From: Paracoccaceae bacterium | Lineage (GTDB): Bacteria; Pseudomonadota; Alphaproteobacteria; Rhodobacterales; Rhodobacteraceae | Direction: 5' to 3' | Assembly (NCBI GenBank): GCA_009920225.1 | Contig: RGAJ01000054.1 | Location: 1 to 8,986 of the forward strand | Length of the DNA stretch: 8,986 nt | Part shown: positions 1 through 7,093 of the stretch, piece after piece | How the letters are laid out: the number at the start of each line of letters is the position of its first letter | How positions within the stretch are numbered: position 1 is the stretch's first letter | Program-made: the position numbers and the translations under genes | The notes under the pieces: generated by a model | Databases searched by the model: none | Seen by the model: the letters and a program-made list of their open reading frames with translations, nothing else | Told to the model about the DNA's origin: nothing

Positions 1-217
1 CGTGCTTCAAGAATGCCTATTCAATCGCTCTTTTTCCCCCTAACTTGCAAGCATTACGACCGCTTCGAATTCAAGTGACGGAAATATGATGCAGTATTGC
101 CACACCTCAACTTTGGGCAGATTTTCGCTATGCGGTGTGCCGTGGGGAAATTGCAAATCCAGTCTTGCCCAATATTGCCCTATAAGTTAGGTGTTTTTTA
201 AACCTTTGGGGGCACGC
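1..217. other. Upstream region of the DUF3576 lipoprotein gene
   Basis: No coding frame of convincing composition is visible here. A TATAAG sequence at 181-186 resembles a -10 element, but no matching -35 lies at the right distance, so no promoter is called. A short weak inverted repeat, TTGGGCA (113-119) and TGCCCAA (166-172), has arms 46 nt apart and may be chance. The region presumably holds the promoter for the gene starting at 218 and perhaps one for a gene beyond the left edge. Confidence 0.4.
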
Positions 218-703
218 ATGGGACGCAAACGGACATTCATCATCATTTCGACCGGTCTGATCTTGGGGCTGAGCGCTTGTTCATCGGCAAAACGCGTATT
301 GGGGGATCTGACAACTGTACGTCCTGCTGCATTGTCCGACAGTGCCGGTACAGAAGAACGCCGGACAACAATCTGGGACGCGTTTCGCAGTAATCCATCT
401 GAAACGCCCGTCAAAGTGAATCGCTTCATATGGCAGGCATCCTTGGATGTTTTGGACTTTCTGCCGATCGAAAGCGTCGATCCATTTTCAGGGGTGATTG
501 TAACAGGATACGGCACACCACCAGGTGGATCAAAACCATATCGCGCAACCGTATATGTGTCGGACCCTGCCTTGGATGCGCGCACATTGCGTGTGGCCTT
601 GCAAACACGAAATGGTCCAACATCCAAAGAAACAATGCGTGCCGTCGAAGACGCAATTTTATCCCGCGCGCGTCAGCTGCGCCGTGATGCAGGATTTTTC
701 TAG
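218..703 (+). CDS. DUF3576 domain-containing lipoprotein
   Basis: This encodes a predicted 161-residue lipoprotein of the DUF3576 family, whose function is unknown. The N-terminus has a basic start (GRKR), a hydrophobic stretch at residues 7-18 and the lipobox L18-S-A-C21, so the mature protein should be lipidated on C21; Ser at +2 fits outer-membrane sorting under the E. coli rule. The body carries the family's characteristic core, with VNRFIWQASLDVLDFLP followed by VDPFSGVIVTGYG. I chose ATG 218 because it gives a compact signal peptide and has a GGGGG stretch (208-212) five bases upstream. A GTG at 191 would add nine residues (MFFKPLGAR) before the signal peptide and has no ribosome binding site. 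As I remember it, this gene commonly lies just before leuS in Rhodobacterales; here two minus-strand genes intervene. Family call confident, role unknown. Confidence 0.88.
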   Translation: MGRKRTFIIISTGLILGLSACSSAKRVLGDLTTVRPAALSDSAGTEERRTTIWDAFRSNPSETPVKVNRFIWQASLDVLDFLPIESVDPFSGVIVTGYGTPPGGSKPYRATVYVSDPALDARTLRVALQTRNGPTSKETMRAVEDAILSRARQLRRDAGFF

Positions 704-709
704 CCTGTC

Positions 710-1968
710 CTAAGGTTTGATTTCGACCGCGGGTAAATGAGATAGCCTATCCACCCACGCCAAGTGTTGCGGTAGGCAAATTGTTTTCAAATCATAGTTT
801 TTAACGACATAATCACGCGCCGCACGACCCAATGAGTCGCGTAGTTCGGCATTATCCAACGCCTCGCAAACCCGATCAACCAGCGCGTCTTTGTCAAAGA
901 AATCGGTCAAGATCCCCGTCTTTCCACGCTCCATAACCTCACGCACGGGATCGGTGTCGCCCGCGACAATCGCGGCGCCTGCGCTCATTGCTTCGAGCAA
1001 ACTCCAACTCAGGACGAACGGGTATGTGAGGTAAATATGCACGCGGCTGACCTGCATCATCGACAGGAAAACATCATAGGGAACCCGCCCCATGAAATGC
1101 ACCCGCGCCCAATCCGCATCAGAAATTTGATCACGCACTTCGTCGATAAAAATTTGTTTCCATGTTTTACCTTTTGGCGGGCGCGATCCATAACTGACAT
1201 CATCCCCCCCAACACAACAATCTGCGCATTGGGCCTGTCCCGCAACAAACGCGGAAGTGCCCGCATAAAAATGTGATACCCGCGATAGGGTTCTAGATTT
1301 CGGTTAATGAAAGTAATCACTTCGTCCTGACGGGTGAGGGTCAAAGCATCATTTACACGCAGTGTTGCGGCGGGATTCGGGCAGACCACATCCGTATCAA
1401 TACCATCATGCCGCACGGTTATTTTATCGCGAAACGGCTGCGGGAATGTATCTGCTTGGAACGCTGTTGGGCTGAGCCCGGCTTCTGCGATGTCGAAATG
1501 CAGAAAATTGTTTATGTTGCGCAGCCGCAAACGCAGAACATCGCGGTCCTGTGCCCCCTTATCGAATTCGGGATCAAACCCAACATGGGGATAGGTCGCA
1601 CGATGATACAGTTCACAATAAAGGCCAATGCGTGCAGACGGCCACACATCCTTGAGAAACATGCTTTCGCCCCACCCATGATGGGCAAGTATGACATCCG
1701 GTGTAAAACCGCTGTCGCGCAGCCTAACCGCAGCGAGATAGCAGGCTTCGGCCCGAATAACCTTGGTTTCCAAATCCGTCACCCAAGGATGCCCATTTTT
1801 CCCATTTCCACGCGAAATAGCATAGGGAACCACATCAATACCCTGCCATCGCGCAGGCTTTTTCACCTTTGGGGTCAAGGCAACCACCTGATCCCCCCGC
1901 GCGGCCAAAGCGGGCCCCAAGTGTTTATACTGCCCTGGGAAATTCTGGTGAATCAGCAATATCTTCAT
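710..1968 (-). pseudogene. Family-4 glycosyltransferase, split by a one-base frameshift in a poly-C tract
   Basis: The gene reads as a glycosyltransferase that would move a sugar from an activated donor in the cytoplasm, probably for surface polysaccharide; acceptor and donor cannot be read from sequence. The start (ATG 1966-1968) gives MKILLIHQNFPGQYKHLGPAL, the hallmark opening of the family-4 glycosyltransferase N-terminal domain (Glyco_trans_4_3 type). The C-terminal half carries a GT1-type donor domain with FVLSWSLLEAMSAGAAIVAG and DTDPVREVM. After about 254 codons, ending VVLGG, the frame is lost at seven C (1204-1210); the original frame then stops at 1057 after roughly 49 unrelated residues. 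Restoring one base gives GGDDVSYGSRPPKGKTW and an uninterrupted frame to the stop at 710, about 419 residues, a full family length. No other lesion is visible. An upstream in-frame ATG at 2013 was rejected because it adds a non-family leader. The gene lies 108 nt downstream of a pilin-like gene on the same strand. It may be phase variable, newly inactivated or a sequencing error. Confidence 0.87.
1204..1210. repeat. Homopolymer of seven C at the glycosyltransferase frameshift
   Basis: Seven consecutive C on the plus strand (seven G in the coding strand) sit exactly where the glycosyltransferase frame changes. Seven bases give Leu-Gly-Gly-Met-Met and early termination; eight give Leu-Gly-Gly-Asp-Asp and the full-length protein. 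Homopolymers of this kind are known slippage sites in phase-variable surface genes and also known sequencing-error sites. Confidence 0.9.
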
Positions 1969-2006
1969 AAAATGGCATCCCTGCTTTTTTTGCGTTAGGA
2001 ATATTT

Positions 2007-2021
2007 GGTCCAACCAGGACC
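2007..2021. other. Small inverted repeat upstream of the glycosyltransferase
   Basis: GGTCC and GGACC flank a five-base loop (AACCA) in the 108-nt gap between the pilin-like gene and the glycosyltransferase. On the minus strand no T run follows, so it is not a standard terminator. It could be a minor leader structure or chance. Confidence 0.3.
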
Positions 2022-2076
2022 GTTAAACCATAGCGACTTAAAAGCCAAACCAGTATATCAAAATTCAAATCATGGC

Positions 2077-2454
2077 CTACAAAAGATCGCAGTAAGCGGA
2101 TTGAATCTCATCTTTATACAAGTCCCCAGCAACCGTCATTCCAAATCCGATACATACCTTGAAGAGGATTGTTTTTACCCGAATTGTGCGGGTAAGCCGA
2201 TCCATTACGGATCGGTTGGGGGCGGGAATAATCCCTTGTTGCTCCATTATATATTGGGCTATGTAGTCCAATTCGCTGTAGTTGGGATCCATCTCATCAA
2301 TATCATCATCGCTCACCACAAATTGGCTTGCGGCAACAACACCCAACGCTATGACACCTGCTGTTAACACAACAAAATCAACGGTCACTGCGCCGTCTTC
2401 ATCCGTTAAAAAGTTACTGAGTTTTTGGCGGATCATCGTCTTAGGACACTTCAT
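2077..2454 (-). CDS. Flp-like pilin or pseudopilin, 125 aa
   Basis: This is a small predicted membrane or pilus protein. A basic leader (K2, K5, R9, K11) ends in FLTDEDG21, followed by A22-V-T-V-D26 and a hydrophobic segment to about residue 47. This matches the class III prepilin pattern of Flp-type pilins, in which a Gly before the cleavage site is followed by an acidic residue at +5; here that residue is Asp instead of the usual Glu. The remainder (about 48-125) is soluble-looking, acidic at first (SDDDIDEMD), then basic, and ends with two cysteines, C101 and C122, that could form a C-terminal disulfide. The body after residue 50 is not one I recognise, and it is longer than typical Flp. 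The start is set by AAGGAG (2462-2467 on the complement), seven bases from the ATG. No tad assembly genes are in the window. The related glycosyltransferase gene follows on the same strand. The protein could instead be a minor pilin or a small inner-membrane protein. Confidence 0.75.
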   Translation of the reverse strand: MKCPKTMIRQKLSNFLTDEDGAVTVDFVVLTAGVIALGVVAASQFVVSDDDIDEMDPNYSELDYIAQYIMEQQGIIPAPNRSVMDRLTRTIRVKTILFKVCIGFGMTVAGDLYKDEIQSAYCDLL

Positions 2455-2461
2455 TTTTCTT

Positions 2462-2467
2462 CTCCTT
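2462..2467 (-). promoter_or_regulatory. Strong ribosome binding site of the pilin-like gene
   Basis: The complement reads AAGGAG seven bases before the ATG at 2454. It favours this start over the second in-frame ATG at 2436 and suggests efficient translation. Confidence 0.8.
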
Positions 2468-2484
2468 TAGGTGTGCTCCAAGGT

Positions 2485-2504
2485 TCACAGACGTTAATCT
2501 GTGA
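2485..2504. promoter_or_regulatory. Perfect 7-bp inverted repeat in the leader of the pilin-like gene
   Basis: Arms TCACAGA (2485-2491) and TCTGTGA (2498-2504) are separated by six bases (CGTTAA). It lies 31-50 nt upstream of the pilin-like start codon and 18 nt beyond its ribosome binding site. It could be an operator for a dimeric regulator or an RNA hairpin in the 5' leader. The order TCACA–TGTGA is the reverse of a CRP/FNR-type site, so no known regulator is assigned. Confidence 0.5.
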
Positions 2505-2807
2505 CGAGGGCGGGAAAAATCTGGAAAATCTGTTCGCAGGGATTGTAAACGGTTGCATGCTGAATGGATACGAAAGACATCGACTGCTAACACAGCATCT
2601 GCGACAGAACATAAACATTTTTCGATGGAAACGTCGCCAAAGGGCGGTCAAGATCGTCCCGCTATCCATAACGGACCGCCAAGACGGTATCGGCACACAG
2701 CAATACGCCATAGATGTTATGTACAACGGAACATGCACTGGATACGTTGCCCTTCGAGACAATAGTTTACGATGCTGCCTTCATCGCAGCCAGACGTGTA
2801 AAAATTT

Positions 2808-2834
2808 TGCCCGAATTGTGAAATAATTTGGGCA
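2808..2834 (+). other. 10-bp stem-loop upstream of leuS
   Basis: TGCCCGAATT (2808-2817) pairs with AATTTGGGCA (2825-2834) around a seven-base loop, with one G·U pair when read as plus-strand RNA. No T tract follows directly on the plus strand. On the minus strand an A/T-rich stretch follows, but there the wobble becomes an A·C mismatch. It may be an operator, the end of an unrecognised transcript, or part of the leuS control region. Confidence 0.4.
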
Positions 2835-2843
2835 CGTTCCATT

Positions 2844-2871
2844 TTGGCCTGAAAACCCACCGCTTAGCTAT
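2844..2871 (+). promoter_or_regulatory. leuS: Possible leuS promoter
   Basis: TTGGCC (2844-2849) resembles an alphaproteobacterial -35 box (TTGnCC) and is followed after 15-16 bases by TAGCTA/AGCTAT as a weak -10. Transcription would start about 50 nt before the leuS ATG. The -10 match is poor, so this is tentative. Confidence 0.25.
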
Positions 2872-2931
2872 GGACCCTGCCTGCACGGTCGCGTATCACT
2901 ATCGCCGACAGTAAAAATCAAGGAATCCAAG

Positions 2932-5490
2932 ATGTCGCGCTATTCCGCAGCTGAGATCGAACGCAATTGGCAAGCCGCTTGGGACCAAGCGGGTGTGTTC
3001 GCCGCAAAACGTGATGCAAGTAAACCAAAATACTATGTGTTGGAAATGTTCCCATATCCATCTGGGCGTATCCACATGGGGCATGTCCGCAACTACACCA
3101 TGGGTGACGTGATTGCTCGATACAAAATGTCAACGGGTCACAACGTGCTTCATCCAATGGGTTGGGATGCGTTCGGGATGCCTGCCGAAAATGCGGCAAT
3201 GGCGTCGGGCGGACATCCAAAGGATTGGACCTACAACAATATCGCGGTGATGAAAAACCAGATGAAGCCATTGGGGCTGTCCATCGATTGGTCACGCGAA
3301 TTTGCCACCTGTGATCCTGAATATTACGGACAACAACAGGCGTTGTTCCTGGATTTCTTGGACAAAGGTTTGGTCTACCGCAAAAATGCTGTGGTCAACT
3401 GGGACCCAGTGGACATGACCGTTTTGGCCAACGAACAGGTCGAAAATGGCCGTGGCTGGCGGTCAGGTGCGCTGGTTGAACGCAAAGAGCTGACGCAATG
3501 GTTCTTTAAAATATCCGACCATGCAGATGAGCTGTTGTCTGCGATCGATGGTTTGGACAATTGGCCTGCCAAAGTTAAATTGATGCAATCAAACTGGATC
3601 GGGAAATCCCGCGGTTTGGAATTTGCGTTTGAGATGAAAAATGGACCTGACGGGTTCGACGATATCACCGTATACACGACACGACCCGATACGCTGATGG
3701 GGGCATCCTTTGTCGGAATTTCGGCCGATCATGCACTTGCCCGCCATCTTGAGGCCACAAATTCAGAGATCGCCGCCTTTAACAAAGAATGTCGTCAAAT
3801 GTCGACATCCGAGGCCGATATGGAAAAGGCCGAGAAAAAAGGCATCGACACAGGTCTGCGCGTCAAGCACCCATTGAACCCCGATTGGGAACTTCCTGTT
3901 TGGATCGCGAATTTCATCTTGATGGACTATGGGACCGGCGCAATCTTTGCCTGCCCTGCGCATGACCAACGCGATTTGGATTTCGCGCGCAAATACGATC
4001 TGCCCGTGATTGATACGTTTTACGCGCTTGATAACGAAACACCCGTTACGGACACAGCGTTCGTTCCCGCGAAAACAGAACCTGTAAAATGGATCAACCA
4101 CTTTGCAGGTCTCGATGTTGCGACCGGGGAAGAGGCGATCAACACCACCGTTGATTTCGCAGAAGCGGCAGGTTGGGGCAAAGGCGTGACCAAATTCCGC
4201 TTGCGCGATTGGGGCCTATCACGCCAACGCTATTGGGGCTGCCCGATCCCTGTCGTACATTGCGACGCCTGCGGCGTGGTTCCCGAGAAAAAGGAAAACC
4301 TTCCCATCGCGCTTCCTGACGATGTGACCTTTGACATGCCGGGCAATCCTCTTGATCGCCACCCAACATGGCGCGATTGTGCGTGTCCATCCTGCGGCGC
4401 CCCAGCAAAGCGCGAAACAGATACGATGGATACATTCGTCGATTCGTCATGGTATTTTGCACGCTTTACCGCGCCACGCGCTGACACACCCACAAATATG
4501 GATGATGTGTCCTATTGGATGAATGTTGATCAATACATTGGCGGCATCGAACATGCGATCTTGCACCTGTTGTATTCCCGGTTCTTTGCACGTGCGATGC
4601 AAATCACAGGTCACTTGCCAAAGACCGCGATCGAACCGTTCAACGCGCTCTTTACCCAAGGGATGGTCACGCACGCAATTTACAAACGCGATGGCGACAA
4701 TGGGCGCCCAGTGTATTACTATCCTGAACAGGTTGAATTGCGCGACGGCAAGGCATTCTTGATTGCAGACGGTGACGAAGTTGATATCGTTCCCTCCGCA
4801 AAAATGTCCAAGTCGAAAAATAACGTGGTCGATCCCGTTGCCATTATCGACGCCTTTGGCGCGGATACCGCGCGTTGGTTTGTCTTGTCAGACAGCCCCC
4901 CCGAACGCGATGTCGAATGGACAGCCGCAGGTGCCGAAGCCGCCGCAAAACATTTGGCACGGGTGCATCGCATTGCCTCTGACATCGCACAAAGCGACGA
5001 TTGCGCGAATGAACATGATGCTGCGCTGTTAAAAGACATGCACAAAGCTATTCATGATGTGACACAAGGCATCGAAAGCTTTGGGTTCAACGCATCCGTC
5101 GCAAAGCTGTACGGGTTCACGAATACTCTCGCAAAATCAAAGGCAGGAACCGATGCAAAGCGTCAGGCTGCGCGCTCTTTGGCGCAACTTATGTCGCCCA
5201 TGACACCGCATCTTGCCGAAGAAATCTGGTCGCATTTGGGCGGCGACGGTTTGATCGTTCACGCACCATGGCCCAAAGCTGACGCAGCGATGATGGTGGA
5301 TGACGAAATCACACTTCCCATCCAAATCAATGGCAAACGACGCGCAGAGATCACGGTTCCCAAAGATATGTCCAAGGACGACGTGGAAAAAATTGCCCTT
5401 TCGCAAGAAGCTGTCATAAGATCTTTGGATGGCGCGGTGCCAAAGAAGGTGATTGTTGTTCCGGGGCGTATCATAAATGTTGTTGTATAA
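2932..5490 (+). CDS. leuS: Leucyl-tRNA synthetase (LeuRS)
   Basis: This cytoplasmic class I synthetase attaches leucine to tRNA-Leu using ATP and edits mischarged amino acids. The 852-residue length is normal for bacterial LeuRS. The signature HMGH (48-51, HIGH motif) follows MFPYPSGRI, and KMSKS is at 624-628. The inserted editing domain shows TTRPDT (249-254) and AHDQRD ending at 348. A zinc-type module has C444-x2-C447 and C485-x2-C488, followed by [14 protein letters not shown]. The anticodon-binding part includes [12 protein letters not shown], and the end is [11 protein letters not shown], as in the family. The start has AAGGA (2920-2924) seven bases before ATG. It is the first gene of a probable three-gene operon with lptE and holA, an order also found in E. 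coli. A C7 tract at 4896-4902 lies in frame (Ser-Pro-Pro) and causes no disruption. No T-box-like leader was seen. Confidence 0.98.
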   Translation: MSRYSAAEIERNWQAAWDQAGVFAAKRDASKPKYYVLEMFPYPSGRIHMGHVRNYTMGDVIARYKMSTGHNVLHPMGWDAFGMPAENAAMASGGHPKDWTYNNIAVMKNQMKPLGLSIDWSREFATCDPEYYGQQQALFLDFLDKGLVYRKNAVVNWDPVDMTVLANEQVENGRGWRSGALVERKELTQWFFKISDHADELLSAIDGLDNWPAKVKLMQSNWIGKSRGLEFAFEMKNGPDGFDDITVYTTRPDTLMGASFVGISADHALARHLEATNSEIAAFNKECRQMSTSEADMEKAEKKGIDTGLRVKHPLNPDWELPVWIANFILMDYGTGAIFACPAHDQRDLDFARKYDLPVIDTFYALDNETPVTDTAFVPAKTEPVKWINHFAGLDVATGEEAINTTVDFAEAAGWGKGVTKFRLRDWGLSRQRYWGCPIPVVHCDACGVVPEKKENLPIALPDDVTFDMPGNPLDRHPTWRDCACPSCGAPAKRETDTMDTFVDSSWYFARFTAPRADTPTNMDDVSYWMNVDQYIGGIEHAILHLLYSRFFARAMQITGHLPKTAIEPFNALFTQGMVTHAIYKRDGDNGRPVYYYPEQVELRDGKAFLIADGDEVDIVPSAKMSKSKNNVVDPVAIIDAFGADTARWFVLSDSPPERDVEWTAAGAEAAAKHLARVHRIASDIAQSDDCANEHDAALLKDMHKAIHDVTQGIESFGFNASVAKLYGFTNTLAKSKAGTDAKRQAARSLAQLMSPMTPHLAEEIWSHLGGDGLIVHAPWPKADAAMMVDDEITLPIQINGKRRAEITVPKDMSKDDVEKIALSQEAVIRSLDGAVPKKVIVVPGRIINVVV

Positions 5491-5959
5491 CCGAAGATCG
5501 TTTTTGATCCTTGCCACAGCGCTCGCGGGCTGTGGCTTTGAACCGGTATATGACTCACAACCTATCAAGGGCCTCGTCGGACAGATCCAATACGACACCC
5601 CAAGTTCGCGCGACACATTCGCGTTGCGCGACCAATTGGAAAGACGACTCGGATCCACGCAAAATGCAAAATATGGTTTGGCCTATTCAATATCCGTTGG
5701 GTCAAAACGGGCGGCCGTTTCCTTTGATGGACGCGCCTATCGTCAGCAGCTGACAGGTGCCGGAAAATATTCTCTGCGTGACCTGAGCAACAACCAAGTT
5801 GTCATTTCAGGCGCGGTTGATGCATTTGTTGGCTACGCACCCACATCTACAACATCTTCGCAGGCCGCCGCCAGAGACGCGCGCGCGCGATTAATGATCC
5901 AGATCGGTGATTTGATTGTCGAAGATATCATGTTCAAATCTGATAGCTTGACCCAATGA
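5477..5959 (+). CDS. lptE: LPS-assembly lipoprotein LptE
   Basis: LptE is the outer-membrane lipoprotein that plugs and helps fold LptD in the translocon inserting lipopolysaccharide into the outer leaflet. The 160-residue product has an N-terminal signal with R6-R7-S-F-L, a hydrophobic run and the lipobox L16-A-G-C19, then GFEPVY, the typical mature start of alphaproteobacterial LptE. The rest is divergent, as usual for this family, so the call rests on the lipoprotein start, size and position between leuS and holA. The ATG lies inside the 3' end of leuS (14-nt overlap in another frame), and no clear ribosome binding site precedes it, which suggests translational coupling. Its stop overlaps the holA start as ATGA. 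The RRSFL segment resembles a twin-arginine export motif. Confidence 0.88.
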   Translation: MLLYNRRSFLILATALAGCGFEPVYDSQPIKGLVGQIQYDTPSSRDTFALRDQLERRLGSTQNAKYGLAYSISVGSKRAAVSFDGRAYRQQLTGAGKYSLRDLSNNQVVISGAVDAFVGYAPTSTTSSQAAARDARARLMIQIGDLIVEDIMFKSDSLTQ

Positions 5960-6981
5960 AACTCTCACCACGCGACAGTCAGGGTTATTTGAAATCGCCA
6001 GACACATCGCGTGCAGGTCTATTGATATTCGGTGCAGACGCGATGCGCGTTGCTTTGAAACGCGAAGAGTTTTTGAAAAACTTGTTGGGCCCCGACGCCG
6101 CCGCGGAAATGCGATTGATCCGCGTCTCTGGCGCGGATCTGCGCAAGGATCCTGCCCTTTTACAAGATGGCCTCAAATCCCAAGGGTTTTTTCCCGGTCA
6201 GCGCGCTGTCTTCGTCGAAGACGCGTCTGACACTATCGCGGAAATAATCGGCGCGGGGTTGAACGCATGGAATGTTGGGGATGCCACAATTCTTGTGTGC
6301 GCGGGACAGCTAAAACCAACATCAAAGCTTCGCAAATCATTCGAATCGCATCCAAATGCCTATTGTCTTGCGGTCTATGATGATCCGCCAACACGACAAG
6401 ACATTGAAAACGAACTCAAGACGGCGGGCCTCTCAAATATTCCAAGCACTGTGCTTGCCCTGCTCACCGATCTTGCGCGCGAACTTGAACCAGGCGACTT
6501 TCGTCAAACCATTCAAAAAATCGGCTTGTACAAACACGGTGATCACTCCCCACTGACACCTAACGAAGTTGAACTTTGCGCGCCAACCTCAAACGAAGCA
6601 GATCTGGATGATATCTTGCAGTGTGTCGCCAACGGACAGGTGGACAAAATCGGACCAATTATGAAACGCCTCCGCTCGCAGGGCGTGCAGGCGGTCGCAT
6701 TGGTCATCGCTGCGTCGCGCCACTTTAAATCGCTCTATACTGTGGCGGCAGATCCCGGTGGTGTGGGATCAGGTATAGGAAATTTGCGCCCGCCGGTTTT
6801 TGGCCCACGACGGGATCTCATCCAACGTCAAGCCTCACAATGGGGCGCACATCGTCTGGGCGAAGCACTCACAATTCTAACCGACATCGATTTGCAGCTT
6901 CGCTCTGCAAATCAACATGCACCATCTCTCGAACTTGTGGAACGCGCGTTTATTCGGCTCGCTATGTTTGGCCGAAAATAA
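5956..6981 (+). CDS. holA: DNA polymerase III subunit delta
   Basis: The delta subunit is the wrench of the clamp loader: it binds the beta sliding clamp and opens it so it can be placed on primed DNA. The 341-residue length fits the family. The N-terminal AAA-like domain opens with GLLIFGADAMRVALKREEF (about 21-39), with no functional Walker A motif, as expected for delta. It continues through GFFPGQRAVFVEDA and ATILVCAGQLKPTSKLRK. The helical C-terminal collar includes LRSQGVQAVALVIAASRHF (about 239-257) and the LELVERAFIRLA ending. The start codon overlaps the lptE stop (ATGA), so translation is probably coupled. It is the last gene of the leuS operon and is followed by the hairpins at 7014-7071. 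Confidence 0.95.
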   Translation: MKLSPRDSQGYLKSPDTSRAGLLIFGADAMRVALKREEFLKNLLGPDAAAEMRLIRVSGADLRKDPALLQDGLKSQGFFPGQRAVFVEDASDTIAEIIGAGLNAWNVGDATILVCAGQLKPTSKLRKSFESHPNAYCLAVYDDPPTRQDIENELKTAGLSNIPSTVLALLTDLARELEPGDFRQTIQKIGLYKHGDHSPLTPNEVELCAPTSNEADLDDILQCVANGQVDKIGPIMKRLRSQGVQAVALVIAASRHFKSLYTVAADPGGVGSGIGNLRPPVFGPRRDLIQRQASQWGAHRLGEALTILTDIDLQLRSANQHAPSLELVERAFIRLAMFGRK

Positions 6982-7013
6982 GTTTTCATTTTCTGTCCCC
7001 ATATATCCTGGGG

Positions 7014-7032
7014 TTTGGGGCAAAGCCCCAAA
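7014..7032 (+). terminator. Perfect 8-bp hairpin after holA
   Basis: TTTGGGGC (7014-7021) and GCCCCAAA (7025-7032) form a perfect stem around a three-base loop, 32 nt after the holA stop. It is followed by A-rich rather than T-rich sequence on the plus strand, so it may work with the next hairpin rather than alone. G-rich hairpins of this sort recur after genes in Rhodobacterales, so it may belong to a dispersed repeat family. Confidence 0.55.
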
Positions 7033-7036
7033 AGAA

Positions 7037-7071
7037 AAAGCCCTGCGGAGCTTTACAGTCCACAGGGCTTT
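7037..7071. terminator. Bidirectional terminator between holA and atpC
   Basis: AAAGCCCTG (7037-7045) pairs with CAGGGCTTT (7063-7071), with a further short GGA/TCC pairing inside. On the minus strand the stem is followed by a T-rich run (complement of 7030-7039), a good intrinsic terminator for the atp operon ending at 7094. On the plus strand the stem is followed by TATTTCTTTA, adequate for holA. Confidence 0.8.
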
Positions 7072-7093
7072 ATTTCTTTATCTATCACGTAAA

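Larger units (their letters stand above)
2470..2931. other. Long intergenic region between divergent pilin-like and leuS genes
   Basis: About 460 nt separate the two divergent genes. Open frames exist on both strands (for example 2425-2826 + and 2451-2762 -), but their translations are rich in Cys, His and Arg, have no recognisable family and lack good ribosome binding sites, so I do not call them. What can be supported is a perfect inverted repeat near the pilin-like gene (2485-2504), a 10-bp stem-loop (2808-2834) and a possible leuS promoter near 2844-2871. The middle (about 2510-2800) holds nothing I can identify; a small RNA or gene remnant is possible. Confidence 0.5.

Noticed and set aside
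165..190. TTGCCC / TATAAG as a promoter for the DUF3576 gene
   Set aside because: The spacing between the boxes is only about 10 bases, far short of the 16-18 needed.
191..217. GTG start at 191 for the DUF3576 gene
   Set aside because: It adds nine residues before an otherwise standard lipoprotein signal and has no ribosome binding site; ATG 218 fits better.
1408..1998. Long open frame on the plus strand opposite the glycosyltransferase
   Set aside because: It is antisense to a clearly conserved coding frame and its translation shows no family features.
1969..2013. Earlier ATG at 2013 for the glycosyltransferase
   Set aside because: The extra 15 residues do not resemble the family, whose members start at KILLIHQNFPGQ.
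2485..2504. Inverted repeat as a CRP/FNR site
   Set aside because: The half-sites are in the opposite order (TCACA then TGTGA) with a ten-base separation, unlike the TGTGA-N6-TCACA consensus.
2451..2762. Open frame of 103 codons on the minus strand upstream of the pilin-like gene
   Set aside because: Rich in Cys, Arg and Ser with no recognisable motif; it runs through the pilin ribosome binding site and inverted repeat.
2425..2826. Open frame of 133 codons on the plus strand between the pilin-like gene and leuS
   Set aside because: It begins inside the antisense pilin gene, lacks a ribosome binding site, and its composition is not protein-like for this genome.
2834..2931. T-box leader for leuS
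   Set aside because: No T-box core sequence or terminator/antiterminator pair is visible, and T-boxes are not expected in Alphaproteobacteria.
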